Of a stretch of DNA of 63,050 bases, positions 43,395 to 53,725 are shown piece after piece. The notes under the pieces were generated by a model. The model was not told where the DNA came from. It searched no databases and saw only the letters and a list, made by a program, of their open reading frames with translations. Each line of letters opens with the position of its first letter. The stretch's first letter is position 1. The stretch is from an uncultured Algibacter sp. (lineage in GTDB: Bacteria > Bacteroidota > Bacteroidia > Flavobacteriales > Flavobacteriaceae): NCBI GenBank assembly GCA_938003745.1, contig CALKXS010000012.1, positions 1 through 63,050 on the forward strand, written 5' to 3'. The position numbers and the translations under genes are program-made.

Positions 43395-44393
43395 TTATAT
43401 TTTATGTTGAATAAATGGGAAATCTTCTTGTTCGTAAACCATATCGTAAAGTTGTTGTACTTCTGGGAATGGAGATTCTTCAGCAAATTTCTCACACTCT
43501 GCAACTTTATCTTTTACGCGTTTATCAATAACTTTAATATCTTCTTCAGATGCATAGTTCTTATCTAAAATAACATCTTTAACTTGAGTAATCGGGTCAA
43601 TTTTCTTGTATTCCTCTACTTCTGCTTTTGTTCTATAATGTTGTGCATCGCTCATTGAATGCCCTCTATAACGGTATGTTTTTAACTCTAAAAATGTTGG
43701 GCCATCACCGCGACGAGCACGTTGAATAGCTTCATCAAAAGCTTCGGCAACCTTTATAGGGTTCATTCCATCTACAGGCCCACATGGCATATCATAACCT
43801 AAACCTAATTTCCAAATTTCAGTATGGTTTGCAGTACGCTCTACAGATGTTCCCATTGCGTATCCATTATTTTCACAAACAAATACAACAGGAAGATTCC
43901 AAAGCATGGCTAAATTGAATGTTTCATGTAAAGATCCTTGACGTGCAGCACCATCACCAAAACAACATAAAGTTACTCCATCTACACCATGAAACTTATC
44001 TCCAAAAGCAATACCAGCACCTAAAGGTATTTGGCCTCCAACAATACCGTGACCTCCATAAAACCTAAATTCTTTAGAAAAAATATGCATAGATCCTCCC
44101 ATACCCTGAGACGTTCCAGTAACCTTACCAAATAATTCGGCCATAACACGTTTAGGATCTACTCCCATTCCTATTGGCTGAACATGGTTTCTGTATGCTG
44201 TAATCATTTTGTCTTTGGTCAAATCCATAGCATGTAAAGCTCCTGCTAAAACTGCTTCTTGACCGTTATATAAATGAAGAAATCCTCTAACTTTTTGTTG
44301 AATGTATACGGCAGCAAGTTTGTCTTCAAACTTTCTCCAGAATAACATGTCTTCGTACCATTTGAGGTAAACCTCTTTTGTGATTTTTTGCAT
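43395..44393 (-). CDS. pdhA: Pyruvate dehydrogenase E1 component, alpha subunit
   Basis: The 332-residue E1-alpha binds thiamine diphosphate through CCFGDGAARQGSLHETFNLAMLW and VVFVCENNGYAMGT. Regulatory-loop-like YRYRGHSMSDAQHYR is present. It pairs with E1-beta, which must be encoded elsewhere. A clean promoter precedes it (44426-44454). Operon with pdhC. Confidence 0.95.
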   Translation of the reverse strand: MQKITKEVYLKWYEDMLFWRKFEDKLAAVYIQQKVRGFLHLYNGQEAVLAGALHAMDLTKDKMITAYRNHVQPIGMGVDPKRVMAELFGKVTGTSQGMGGSMHIFSKEFRFYGGHGIVGGQIPLGAGIAFGDKFHGVDGVTLCCFGDGAARQGSLHETFNLAMLWNLPVVFVCENNGYAMGTSVERTANHTEIWKLGLGYDMPCGPVDGMNPIKVAEAFDEAIQRARRGDGPTFLELKTYRYRGHSMSDAQHYRTKAEVEEYKKIDPITQVKDVILDKNYASEEDIKVIDKRVKDKVAECEKFAEESPFPEVQQLYDMVYEQEDFPFIQHKI

Positions 44394-44425
44394 CGGTTAC
44401 TATTATATTTTTATTTCGCGAAATA

Positions 44426-44454
44426 CAAAAGTAATACATTGTGAGTTATTGCAA
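44426..44454 (-). promoter_or_regulatory. Promoter of pdhA-pdhC
   Basis: On the minus strand TTG (44452-44454) and TACTTTTG (44426-44433) are separated by 18 bases and fit the Bacteroidota -33/-7 pattern. A palindromic ATTTCGCGAAAT follows in the leader. Confidence 0.65.
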
Positions 44455-44548
44455 AAACCCAATGTGATTAAAATATGAAAAAAACATGATTTGATTAGTC
44501 TTTTATCTTTTTATCATTTTTTTAAAAAAATATTGACATTTTGAAAAT

Positions 44549-45004
44549 TTAAAGCACCGATTTATCAAAAACCAAAGGTAATAAATTAGATAAAGAGTCA
44601 GATTTCATCACTTTACCTACTTCTCCCATAAAATACACCTCTATAGGAAGCTCTTGTTTAATTTCATATTCAGCTATCGTTTGTCTACTAACTCCATACG
44701 GCGGAACAGGCTTTACTATTTTATTTATTTGAGAACCTGCAATAATAGTTGTTTTTAACATTTTAGCTTCTAAACATTTAGCGCCTGCATAACATATGGC
44801 TGTACGTTCTGCACATAAGCCCTAAGGATATGAGGTATTTTCTTGATTACTTCCTGTAATTATCTCTTCGTTTTCGTTATCTAAAAGTATAGTCGTGCTT
44901 ATATTAAATTTTGAATAAGGTGAATAAACTTTATCTCTGGCATTACTAGCACTATTCATTAATTCTATAATATCTTTTGATAATGCTTTCAAATTATCAA
45001 ACAC
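44549..45004 (-). pseudogene. cdd: Cytidine deaminase with an in-frame amber stop
   Basis: The frame from GTG 45004 encodes ARDKVYSPYSKFNISTTILL and TGSNQENTSYP, then TAG (44820-44822), then GLCAERTAICYAGA in the same frame. It goes on through KPVPPYGVSRQTIAEYE (where family members have PCG.CRQ) to 44549. The stop replaces the Ser of the usual YPSGLCAERTA, reachable by one base change. The zinc site also looks eroded: the first Cys-Ala-Glu is kept, while the PCGxCR region reads PPYGVSR. So the gene has more than one lesion and is not a readthrough candidate. Confidence 0.8.
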
Positions 45005-45060
45005 ATATAGTATTCATTATATTTTATGTTCTTTCGTCTTTTAAATACAAACCATTAAAT

Positions 45061-45092
45061 AAAAAAACCATTGTTTATAAAACAATGGCTTT
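45061..45092 (-). terminator. Terminator after porV
   Basis: CCATTGTTT and AAACAATGG form a 9-bp perfect stem with an ATA loop. On the minus strand it is followed by a T-run. Confidence 0.75.
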
Positions 45093-45116
45093 CTCTATTA
45101 TTTCTATGTTTTTTTC

Positions 45117-46319
45117 TTAGTACTCATTATACTCTCCTGCCCCTATGTTAAATGTTAGAGAAAAACGCAACGTATTCTCTAAAGGACTTTGTATTTTTGA
45201 TGCTGAAAATAAATATGATAAATCTACATTAATTACATTGTATTTAAAACCGGCACCCATTGCTAAAAATTTTCTAGCTCCTTTTTCTTCTGACTCATTA
45301 AAATAACCAGCTCTTAACGCAAATGAATCTTGATATAAATACTCAGCTCCTAATGACCATGTGAATTCTTTTAACTCTTCACTAAACCCTCCTGGTGCAT
45401 CACCAAAAGACTGAAAAACACCTGATAAGAAATTCACGTCTGGGTCTTTACCTTCAATAATGGTTGTTGGCTCATCACTATCTTGATTTTCATCTCCATC
45501 TAAATCTACATAACCATAAACCGGCGGTGTTGGCACCAATAACTTAGCAACTTCTGCTGTGATAGATACTTTATTGTAATCATCAAAAATAAAATCGAAT
45601 CCAGCTCCTAAGCGTAACGTAGTTGGTTGAAAATTATCAAGACCAGCATCATCATACTTGAATTTCGGTCCTAAATTCTGAATAGCGAATCCCATTCTCC
45701 AACGACCATTAAAGTCTTTATATGCCTCTTCTTCACTTTGATAATATCCAGAAATATCAACACCAAAAGTATTTGCAGCAGATGAATCTCCATCTACTCC
45801 TTGTATTCTTAAATCTGATCTCAAATAACGCATGGCAACCGACATAGAAAATTGATCTGCTAACCTTAAAGCGTAAGATATATCTAATGAAAGTTCACTT
45901 GGTTTTTGAATACGTGGAGTATCAGTCTCATTTTCAACAAATTCTATATCGCCTAAAGAAAAATACCTTAAACTGGCGCCAAATGCACTTTTTTCATCTA
46001 AACGATTAAAATAAGTTACATTACCTAAAAAGATATCATTAACAAGTTTACTTAAATATGGTGTGTAACTAACAGCTAATCCTGATTTCGATTCTGAAAA
46101 CGCATATTTAGATGAATTCCATTGTTGAGAATACGCATCAACAGAAGTTGCTACTCCCATATCACCCATACCAGCTGCACGAGCATCTGACGCTATCAAC
46201 AAAAAAGGGACACCTGTTGTAATAACCCTTCTGTCTTCTCCTGAAGTAATAATCGTTTCTTGCGCATTCAATTTAAAAACAAAAACCAATGCTATTACTA
46301 ATAATATTCTATTCTTCAT
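45117..46319 (-). CDS. porV: Type IX secretion outer-membrane protein PorV
   Basis: The 400-residue beta-barrel protein has signal MKNRILLVIALVFVFKLNAQ and the PorV/LptO-family start TTGVPFLLIASDARAAGMGDMG, then SSKYAFSESKSGLAVSYTPYL. PorV escorts T9SS cargo from the translocon to the attachment complex with PorU. It lies 32 bases downstream of porU on the same strand. The last residue pattern (FSLTFNIGAGEY) fits a closing beta-strand. Confidence 0.93.
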   Translation of the reverse strand: MKNRILLVIALVFVFKLNAQETIITSGEDRRVITTGVPFLLIASDARAAGMGDMGVATSVDAYSQQWNSSKYAFSESKSGLAVSYTPYLSKLVNDIFLGNVTYFNRLDEKSAFGASLRYFSLGDIEFVENETDTPRIQKPSELSLDISYALRLADQFSMSVAMRYLRSDLRIQGVDGDSSAANTFGVDISGYYQSEEEAYKDFNGRWRMGFAIQNLGPKFKYDDAGLDNFQPTTLRLGAGFDFIFDDYNKVSITAEVAKLLVPTPPVYGYVDLDGDENQDSDEPTTIIEGKDPDVNFLSGVFQSFGDAPGGFSEELKEFTWSLGAEYLYQDSFALRAGYFNESEEKGARKFLAMGAGFKYNVINVDLSYLFSASKIQSPLENTLRFSLTFNIGAGEYNEY

Positions 46320-46351
46320 ATATCAATTTTATTATGCAAATATAATTCTTT

Positions 46352-49300
46352 TTATAGTATTACAAGCTTTTCTATTTTTTCTACCTTTTTATTTAAAAGA
46401 CTTGACTTAACTGTAAGCTTATAAATGTAGACTCCTTTACCTATTTTATCGCCAAAATCATCTCTCCCATCCCAAACAATATCACGAGACAATGTACTTG
46501 TTGTTTTTACCCCTCCTGATGTTTGACCATTTAAAGTCCTCACCAGTTTGCCAGAAACAGTAAATATTTGTATTAAAACGTCTAAAGGTGTCGAACTATT
46601 GTGGTTAAACCAAAATTCTGTGTAATTTACAAACGGATTTGGATAATTCAATACATTATTTATTACCAATTCTTGATCCTTATCAAAAACAACAAACTGA
46701 ATTTCAGATACTGACGAATTATTATACACATCCCAAGCTTTTATAGAAAGCGTATGAAGTCCAGGTTCTAAATCTCTAAAAGGAAAACTTACCACTCCCT
46801 TTTGATAATCATCAACTTCTGTTTGATAATAATCGTTTAAAACAAACGGGTTTGTTTCATCGCCATCTATTATTGCTACAATGTCATGACCTATTCCACT
46901 TGCTGTATTAATACCATTGTCATCTTCTAGTTTAACCAATAGCGTTGGAGATTCATTGGTTATTCCTCCAGATACAAAATTTTCATCATTCATATATAAT
47001 ATAATAACAGGAGCTGTATTATCTTGTTCTGCATTTTCATTTACACCGCCTATTCTCAAAACATTAACTTCTGCTCCTCCTTGATCTGTAAGGAGCTCAT
47101 CATTCTTAGAATAAAAACTCACTTTTCCAAAACCAACAGGAATACTGATGTCTTTTGGAACTACAAAATCAAACTCAAACTGACCATTTACTACGGATGC
47201 TTGTCCTCTAAAGATAATTTCTCCTAAAGTCGTAAAATCTAACTTTATTAGTGATCCTCCTAAACTAGCTCCATCATTAGCTAATGTCTGTCTATCAATA
47301 AACTTATCATATATAGTTGTTGAAAGTACTCCTGAATAATTACTCAATAAACTACCTGAGACATCGGTAACTTCTCCAGACAATTTTACACGACTTAATG
47401 CCTTTAAGGTATCTGTAGCTGTTTCTATTGGAATGTCATTTAATTTTGTTAATTTAATATTTGGTTTTGAAAATGTTAATTTCATTGCTGGGTCTCCAAT
47501 AAAGAAGACTAATCGTCTTTGTTCTTTTGATGAAATAAACGGATCATTTTTTGCCAACCTTAATGATTCAGCCATAGAAGGGTATTCATAATCTTCATAA
47601 TCATCTGTATCGCTATAAGAAAACAAATATTGACCTAAAGTGTTATTGAAATCAATTCCAAAGTCTACAAAAACCTGTCTTGTTGTTGTTATTAATCCAA
47701 TAGCACCTGCCTGTTTATTCCAATATGTGAACTCTCCTGCAGTTTCTCTAAATGGGTTATCAAACTTTGTAAATTCGCAGGTTACAGTTACAAAACAATT
47801 AAGTTTACAAAAATTACGTAAATCATTTGCGTCTTGTTTAGAAAATACACGCTCACTAGACAACCCGTCTTCTCCTCCATGTCCAAAATAATTTACAACC
47901 AAAGCCCCATTATTTATAGAACTCACTAATGTCTCATTTACCTTTGGATATTTATCCCCTCCGGCCGAAGACTCTTGTCGATAAGAATCCGAATGAATTT
48001 TTATTACATTAATAAAAGGTTTACGTTCTGTAACTAAATTACCTATACTATCTGTTGTTTCCTGCAAAATCCCTTCCCAATCCTCATCTACATCATCTGA
48101 AATCGTTACAAAATTATTTCTCCAACTCCCTAAAGCTTCCTTTATGTAATAAGATTCTATCTTATCAACCATTTCTTTTGCTCTTTGTGGTGTATCAGCA
48201 ATAATTCTTCCTGTAGCAATATCTAATCTATCACTATTACTCATAGCTCCTTCCGTGTCATCCATCATTCCATAAAAATCATCTGACACATATGAACTAG
48301 AATAACTGAAACTCTCTATAGAATACCATGATGGTACTATATTAGTGTTATTAGGGATTCTATCTTTATAATCATAAGACCCATCGCCGAACAAACACAA
48401 ATATTTTATTCTTTTTCCTGGAGCACTAGCATTATCATAAACATATTTCACTAAGTTCCTTATAGCTCCAACATCTTGATTCCCTGTGCTAAACTCTGTA
48501 TATATTTCATTTAAACCAATAACTTTAACATTCAATCCGTATTGCTTGTTGTTAATTTCAGCTAAACGGCTAGCTTGATCTATCATATTATTAGGAGCAA
48601 CAATTATATAATCTACATCTTGAAAGTCACCATCATCATTTAGAAAGATAGTCCCTTTAATATTTTGGTTTCTAATACTAGTATTAGAATCAAGTTTTGG
48701 AGAAAAATAATCTAAAGGCGTTAAAGCTACATAAGTTTTTGAGCTCCCTAAGACGGAGGTAAAACTTAAGTCTGAAACCCTATCTGTGTTTTCAAAAGCA
48801 CTAATATTAAATAAATCTGTAACATCCCAAATTTCAGACACTTCTGAAGCATTAGACACATTATATTGACCAATACCTGCAGTAGAAGATACTTCTGCTT
48901 TTTTAAATTGAAACTGAGTTCCGTAAAACTTTAAAGCTCTTGTTGCTGTTAATGAGATATAATCTAAATATCCTAGAGCACTAGGATTTCCTAAGTTATT
49001 ATAATTAAGATTAACCGCTACATTATTAGATGTAACATTTATATCTCTTATTAGTTGAGATCCTGCTCCAATATTTCTTTCACCAGAAGCACCAATAGAT
49101 AATGAAGAAATATCATTATTATTAATAGCTATTTCCATAGAACTTATTGTTGATGATGTCGCCGCCACATAAACTTTCAATTGAAGAGGTATACTAGTTA
49201 CCAAATCTGGAAATTCAAAATTAAAAGTCTTTTCATTTTCAATATCAAAACGATCACCAAACCAGCGTCTACCAAGTGTTCCTAAATTATGAATATCTTT

Positions 49301-50239
49301 TTCATAAAATACATAATCTTCAAAAGTATCTATAACTAAATCTATTGTTCCTGTAGGTTGAGACATTTCGCCTATACGCTTCCCTATACCTGACCCTACA
49401 TTTATATAATAATATGTCTTATCAGTATAACAATTTATATTTGTATTACTTTCCACGTTATATCCTTTTGGACCTAACCCATAAAACAAAATATAATCAT
49501 TATCATTAAAAACGCCATCTTCTTCACCTTTAAACTTAATTGCGTTCTCGGTAACATCAAAAAACTGTTCTTCAGCATTAGAATATGGTATCATCTTTCC
49601 TCCATTACCATACAACTTAATTGTTCTAGGGTCCACGTTATTTACATTTACCCCTAACCTATCTAAAAATCCTTTTGACAATTTAAAAACCCCAGTTGTA
49701 TCAATATAAAACTTATACCATTCTCCAGAACTTAAAACGGAATTTGAAATACTTTTTGACGATCTTACCTTTCCAAACGTAGCAGACTTAGCACTAACCC
49801 TTCTTAAATTTTTATATTCTAATTGAAAAGATGTAATTTTAGAATATGTCCCATCATCATTTTTAATAATTGGAGATAATTGAAAAACAGCCATTAAACG
49901 GTCTCTTGCATTAGAATTATTTAAAGAATAATTCACCTCTTTTGGAATGTTAGCTAAATTTAAATCAAATAATTCTTTTTTTGAAATATTTGAATAAACC
50001 ACATTATTAAGCTTCACAGAAGTTTCATCAACACCAGAAGATACCTTCCATTGAGCTACAAACCTAAGAGTTTCATCTCCATTAAATGAGAAATTCTCTT
50101 TATTAAAATCAGGTACTTTCATTGAATAACTACCGGTATACAATGTCTTAGATCCTTCCCAATTAATAGCAAACTGCTTTTGCTGAGAAAAGCCAAAATT
50201 TAAAACAAATAAAAATAAAAGTAAAGTTTTCTGTCCCAT
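46352..50239 (-). CDS. porU: Type IX secretion sortase PorU
   Basis: The 1295-residue protein is the C25-family (gingipain-like) sortase that removes cargo C-terminal signals at the cell surface. The likely catalytic His787 is in NYFGHGGEDG and Cys821 in FVTVTCEFTKFD. Signal peptide at the N-terminus (LLLFLFVLNFGFSQ). A C-terminal CTD-like domain is present (LNYPNPFVNYTEFWFNHN ... GKGVYIYKLTVKS). It is transcribed with porV and divergently from gldJ, as in Flavobacterium. A promoter is visible at 50287-50315. Confidence 0.93.
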   Translation of the reverse strand: MGQKTLLLFLFVLNFGFSQQKQFAINWEGSKTLYTGSYSMKVPDFNKENFSFNGDETLRFVAQWKVSSGVDETSVKLNNVVYSNISKKELFDLNLANIPKEVNYSLNNSNARDRLMAVFQLSPIIKNDDGTYSKITSFQLEYKNLRRVSAKSATFGKVRSSKSISNSVLSSGEWYKFYIDTTGVFKLSKGFLDRLGVNVNNVDPRTIKLYGNGGKMIPYSNAEEQFFDVTENAIKFKGEEDGVFNDNDYILFYGLGPKGYNVESNTNINCYTDKTYYYINVGSGIGKRIGEMSQPTGTIDLVIDTFEDYVFYEKDIHNLGTLGRRWFGDRFDIENEKTFNFEFPDLVTSIPLQLKVYVAATSSTISSMEIAINNNDISSLSIGASGERNIGAGSQLIRDINVTSNNVAVNLNYNNLGNPSALGYLDYISLTATRALKFYGTQFQFKKAEVSSTAGIGQYNVSNASEVSEIWDVTDLFNISAFENTDRVSDLSFTSVLGSSKTYVALTPLDYFSPKLDSNTSIRNQNIKGTIFLNDDGDFQDVDYIIVAPNNMIDQASRLAEINNKQYGLNVKVIGLNEIYTEFSTGNQDVGAIRNLVKYVYDNASAPGKRIKYLCLFGDGSYDYKDRIPNNTNIVPSWYSIESFSYSSSYVSDDFYGMMDDTEGAMSNSDRLDIATGRIIADTPQRAKEMVDKIESYYIKEALGSWRNNFVTISDDVDEDWEGILQETTDSIGNLVTERKPFINVIKIHSDSYRQESSAGGDKYPKVNETLVSSINNGALVVNYFGHGGEDGLSSERVFSKQDANDLRNFCKLNCFVTVTCEFTKFDNPFRETAGEFTYWNKQAGAIGLITTTRQVFVDFGIDFNNTLGQYLFSYSDTDDYEDYEYPSMAESLRLAKNDPFISSKEQRRLVFFIGDPAMKLTFSKPNIKLTKLNDIPIETATDTLKALSRVKLSGEVTDVSGSLLSNYSGVLSTTIYDKFIDRQTLANDGASLGGSLIKLDFTTLGEIIFRGQASVVNGQFEFDFVVPKDISIPVGFGKVSFYSKNDELLTDQGGAEVNVLRIGGVNENAEQDNTAPVIILYMNDENFVSGGITNESPTLLVKLEDDNGINTASGIGHDIVAIIDGDETNPFVLNDYYQTEVDDYQKGVVSFPFRDLEPGLHTLSIKAWDVYNNSSVSEIQFVVFDKDQELVINNVLNYPNPFVNYTEFWFNHNSSTPLDVLIQIFTVSGKLVRTLNGQTSGGVKTTSTLSRDIVWDGRDDFGDKIGKGVYIYKLTVKSSLLNKKVEKIEKLVIL

Positions 50240-50286
50240 GCGATAAATTAACGAGTATTAGCCTTTGTTATTGTTAACCATAAAGA

Positions 50287-50315
50287 CAAATTTATACATA
50301 GTTTCAAAAATACAA
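50287..50315 (-). promoter_or_regulatory. Promoter of porU-porV
   Basis: On the minus strand TTG (50313-50315) and TAAATTTG (50287-50294) lie 18 bases apart, giving a Bacteroidota-type promoter in the porU-gldJ divergent region. Confidence 0.55.
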
Positions 50316-50441
50316 TAATATTTTAGTAAATCTTACGTTTTCATAACTCAAAACAGTGATAAAGAACCTTAAAATCATCGTTGTAATACATAAAAAACAG
50401 GACGAAACGCGTATTTTTTTGGTTAAAATGCAAAAAAACGC

Positions 50442-50470
50442 TTGCAGTATTGGGTTTAATTGTTATATTG
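50442..50470 (+). promoter_or_regulatory. Promoter of gldJ
   Basis: TTG 50442-50444 and TATATTG 50464-50470 are 19 bases apart. The start of gldJ is at 50511, about 40 bases downstream. Confidence 0.5.
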
Positions 50471-50510
50471 CAGCACCAAAAATATTATTAGCTTACTTAA
50501 AAGTGTGGAT

Positions 50511-52196
50511 ATGAAAAAAGTAATAACATTCAAGATTGTTTTAATTTTAGCGCTAGCTTCTGTAGTGGTTGGATGTAAAAAATCTTCTAGTTCAAAAAAT
50601 AGCTCAAGAGCTACAGGATGGCAAATTAACGACAGAGAAGGTGGTTTTCAATATAATACAAATTTCCAAGAACAAGAAACATCACCTGGCTTAGTTTTTG
50701 TAGAAGGAGGAACTTTTACCAAGGGGAAAGTTCAAGATGATGTTATGCACGATTGGAATAACACTCCAACTCAGCAACACGTACAGTCTTTTTACATGGA
50801 TGAAACCGAGGTGACAAACGTTATGTATCTTGAGTATTTAGATTGGATAAAAAGAGTTTACCCACCATCTGAAGATAATTTTAGAGCAATTTATCATGGT
50901 GCATTACCAGATACTTTGGTGTGGAGGAACCGTTTAGGATTTAATGAAATCATGACTGAAAACTATTTACGTCACCCTGGTTACGCTGAGTACCCTGTTG
51001 TTGGTGTAAGTTGGATTCAAGCCGTAGAATACGCTAACTGGAGATCTGATCGTGTAAATGAATTTAATTTAGAAAAAGCTGGTTATTTAAAAAGAGGTGC
51101 CAAAAGAACAGATGTTGATGCAGACTCTAATTTTAATACAGACACATATATTAATTCTCCAACCTCTACTTACGGTGGAAATGAAGAAGTAATAAATGGA
51201 GACACAAGAGGCAGAAGAAATGTTCAAATTGATGCTGACGGAAATGAAACTGGTATTTACGCAACTCGTGAAACAGGAATAATTTCTCCAAAATATAGAC
51301 TTCCAACTGAAACAGAATGGGAATACGCAGCATTAGGATTAAGTGAATTAAGAAGCTTTAACTTATATCGTGGACGTAAAAAATATCCTTGGGATGGACA
51401 ATATACACGTTCCGGAAAACGTAAAATTCGTGGAGACCAATTAGCTAATTTCAAACAAGGAAAAGGAGATTATGGTGGGATTTCTGGATGGAGTGATGAC
51501 GGTGCAGATATTACAAATGCAGTTAAGTCTTATGACCCTAATGATTTTGGCTTATATGATATGGCCGGAAATGTTGCCGAATGGGTAGCTGATGTGTACA
51601 GACCAATAATTGATGACGAATTTAATGATTTCAATTATTACCGTGGAAACGTTTACACTAAAAATGCAATAAACGAAGATGGTAGCGTAAAAATTGTTAC
51701 TTCTGAAGATATAGTATATGATACATTATCTAACGGAAAAGTTATTGCAAGAAACTTACCTGGTGAAATATTACAAGTTCCTGTTGATGAAAATGAAACT
51801 TACTTAAGAACTAACTTTGATAAAAGCGATCAAATAAACTTTAGAGATGGAGATAAACGTTCTTCTCGTAATTTTGAAAGTTTTGGTGATGAAGACGAAG
51901 ATTTAGATAAAAAAAGCGATACTAGAAAAATGTACAACTCTCCTAAACACAAAATCACTAGAGATTCTTTAGGCAATATTGTAAGAGAGTATGATAAAGG
52001 AAACAACAGAACATCTTTAATAAACGATGAAGTAAGAGTTTACAAAGGTGGATCTTGGAAAGACAGAGAATATTGGTTGGATCCCGCTCAAAGACGTTAT
52101 TTTCCTCAAGATATGGCTACAGACTATATTGGATTTAGATGTGCAATGTCTCGTGTAGGTTCAAAAAGCAAATCAAAAAACAAAGTTAAAAACTAA
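50511..52196 (+). CDS. gldJ: Gliding motility / T9SS lipoprotein GldJ
   Basis: The 561-residue lipoprotein has lipobox VVVGC after MKKVITFKIVLILALAS. The rest is a formylglycine-generating-enzyme-like fold: FVEGGTFTKG, DETEVTNVMYLEYLDW, VGVSWIQAVEYANWRS, LPTETEWEYAALG, GLYDMAGNVAEWV, GGSWKDREYWLDPAQR and a final IGFRCAMSR. GldJ anchors the gliding/T9SS machinery with GldK and is not an active FGE. An open frame runs further upstream, but ATG 50511 gives a proper lipoprotein signal. murF follows in the same direction after a strong terminator. Confidence 0.93.
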   Translation: MKKVITFKIVLILALASVVVGCKKSSSSKNSSRATGWQINDREGGFQYNTNFQEQETSPGLVFVEGGTFTKGKVQDDVMHDWNNTPTQQHVQSFYMDETEVTNVMYLEYLDWIKRVYPPSEDNFRAIYHGALPDTLVWRNRLGFNEIMTENYLRHPGYAEYPVVGVSWIQAVEYANWRSDRVNEFNLEKAGYLKRGAKRTDVDADSNFNTDTYINSPTSTYGGNEEVINGDTRGRRNVQIDADGNETGIYATRETGIISPKYRLPTETEWEYAALGLSELRSFNLYRGRKKYPWDGQYTRSGKRKIRGDQLANFKQGKGDYGGISGWSDDGADITNAVKSYDPNDFGLYDMAGNVAEWVADVYRPIIDDEFNDFNYYRGNVYTKNAINEDGSVKIVTSEDIVYDTLSNGKVIARNLPGEILQVPVDENETYLRTNFDKSDQINFRDGDKRSSRNFESFGDEDEDLDKKSDTRKMYNSPKHKITRDSLGNIVREYDKGNNRTSLINDEVRVYKGGSWKDREYWLDPAQRRYFPQDMATDYIGFRCAMSRVGSKSKSKNKVKN

Positions 52197-52220
52197 TTTA
52201 AATTTTAAAAAACATTTAAA

Positions 52221-52250
52221 AGTCCTAACAAAATGTTAGGACTTTTTTTT
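52221..52250 (+). terminator. Terminator after gldJ
   Basis: AGTCCTAACA and TGTTAGGACT form a 10-bp perfect stem and end in eight T. Very clear rho-independent terminator. Confidence 0.85.
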
Positions 52251-52276
52251 ATACATTTATTTCAAAATTACACAAC

Positions 52277-53557
52277 TTGAAAATTGAAGAAATACATAGC
52301 TTATTCCTAACATGCAACTCTGTGTGTACCGATACTAGAAAAATAAAAAAGGGTGATCTCTTTTTTGCTCTAAAAGGTGATAATTTCAACGGAAATAAGT
52401 ATGCCGAACAAGCTTTAAATCAAGGTGCAAAATACACTATCATAGATGAAACTTCATTTAAAACATCTTCAAAAACTATTTTAGTTGATGATGCTTTAGA
52501 AACATTACAAAAACTAGCTTATCATCATAGAACATATTTAAATATACCCATAATAGCACTCACTGGTAGTAATGGAAAAACAACAACCAAAGAGCTTATA
52601 AATGCTGTATTGTCACAAAAATTTAATACCACTGCTACTTTAGGTAATCTAAACAACCATATTGGAGTTCCCCTTACCTTATTATCTATGAATAATAAAA
52701 CAGAAATAGGTATTGTAGAAATGGGAGCCAATCATTTAAAGGAAATAGAATTCTTGTGCAACATTGCCCTGCCTGATTATGGCTATATTACCAATTTTGG
52801 AAAAGCTCATCTTGAAGGATTTGGAAGTATTGAAGGCGTAATACAAGGTAAATCTGAAATGTATAACTATTTAATCTCTAATAAGAAAAACATTTTTATA
52901 AATAAAAATGATCCTATTCAAGTAGAAAAAACAAAAGAAAGCAAAACACACACTTTTGGTAGCTCAAACGCAGAAATCGATGTCATTATAGATTTTATTG
53001 ACGCTCAACCATTCGTAAAATGCTTATACAATAATTTAAAAATTCAAAGCCAGCTAATTGGAGACTACAACTTTAATAATATAGCTGCTGCTATCGCTAT
53101 TGGCAATTACTTTAAAGTAGATAATAAGGCTATAAAAACTGCAATAGAAGCCTATTCCCCCGCTAATAATCGCTCCCAGATATTAAAAAATAAATCTAAT
53201 AATATCATTCTTGATGCCTATAATGCTAATCCAACAAGCATGAGAGCAGCTTTATCTAATTTTGAAAAACAAAGAGGGTATAAAATTGTTATACTTGGAG
53301 ACATGTTTGAACTTGGTCCTGAGACTCAACAAGAACATCAAAATATTGCCAACTTATCTTTATCATTAAACATTGACAAAGTAATCTTAATAGGCAGTCA
53401 TTTTGATCAATGTAAAGTAAATACTGAAAAATGCTTCAAATACAAATCGTTTTCTAATTTTCAATCTGATTTTAATATTTCAGAAATTAGTAATTCTACA
53501 CTTTTAATAAAAGGTTCTAGAGGAATGGCTTTAGAAAGAATTATAGAACGATTATAA
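52277..53557 (+). CDS. murF: UDP-N-acetylmuramoyl-tripeptide-D-Ala-D-Ala ligase MurF
   Basis: The 426-residue Mur ligase adds D-Ala-D-Ala to the murein precursor. The ATP loop GSNGKTTT is at 97-104; EMGANHLKEIEFLC, ITNFGKAHLEGFGS, GDYNFNNIAAA and LDAYNANPTSMRAAL fit MurF. The start is TTG 52277 (KIEEIHSLFLTCNSV); no better start exists after the terminator. A short hairpin at 53575-53612 follows it. Confidence 0.92.
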   Translation: MKIEEIHSLFLTCNSVCTDTRKIKKGDLFFALKGDNFNGNKYAEQALNQGAKYTIIDETSFKTSSKTILVDDALETLQKLAYHHRTYLNIPIIALTGSNGKTTTKELINAVLSQKFNTTATLGNLNNHIGVPLTLLSMNNKTEIGIVEMGANHLKEIEFLCNIALPDYGYITNFGKAHLEGFGSIEGVIQGKSEMYNYLISNKKNIFINKNDPIQVEKTKESKTHTFGSSNAEIDVIIDFIDAQPFVKCLYNNLKIQSQLIGDYNFNNIAAAIAIGNYFKVDNKAIKTAIEAYSPANNRSQILKNKSNNIILDAYNANPTSMRAALSNFEKQRGYKIVILGDMFELGPETQQEHQNIANLSLSLNIDKVILIGSHFDQCKVNTEKCFKYKSFSNFQSDFNISEISNSTLLIKGSRGMALERIIERL

Positions 53558-53574
53558 CTTAACTCAAAAAGAAA

Positions 53575-53612
53575 ATGTCTACTCGAAAATCTTTTACATT
53601 ACAAGTAGACAT
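53575..53612 (+). terminator. Inverted repeat after murF
   Basis: ATGTCTACT at 53575-53583 and AGTAGACAT at 53604-53612 form a perfect 9-bp stem with a 20-base loop. No long T-run follows, so a weak terminator is only a suggestion. Confidence 0.4.
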
Positions 53613-53725
53613 CTATTACATAATTGTTCTCCCTAAGAACTAATTAATAGCAATATAAATTTCACACGATACTCAATTTGAGTATTTTTAATCACCTCAT
53701 GTATTTAAAGGAAGATTCTTTTCAT

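Noticed and set aside
44815-44825. Amber-codon recoding (readthrough) in the cytidine deaminase
   Set aside because: TAG serves as a normal stop elsewhere (for example the glycosyltransferase gene at 29905), and the later zinc-site region is also eroded.
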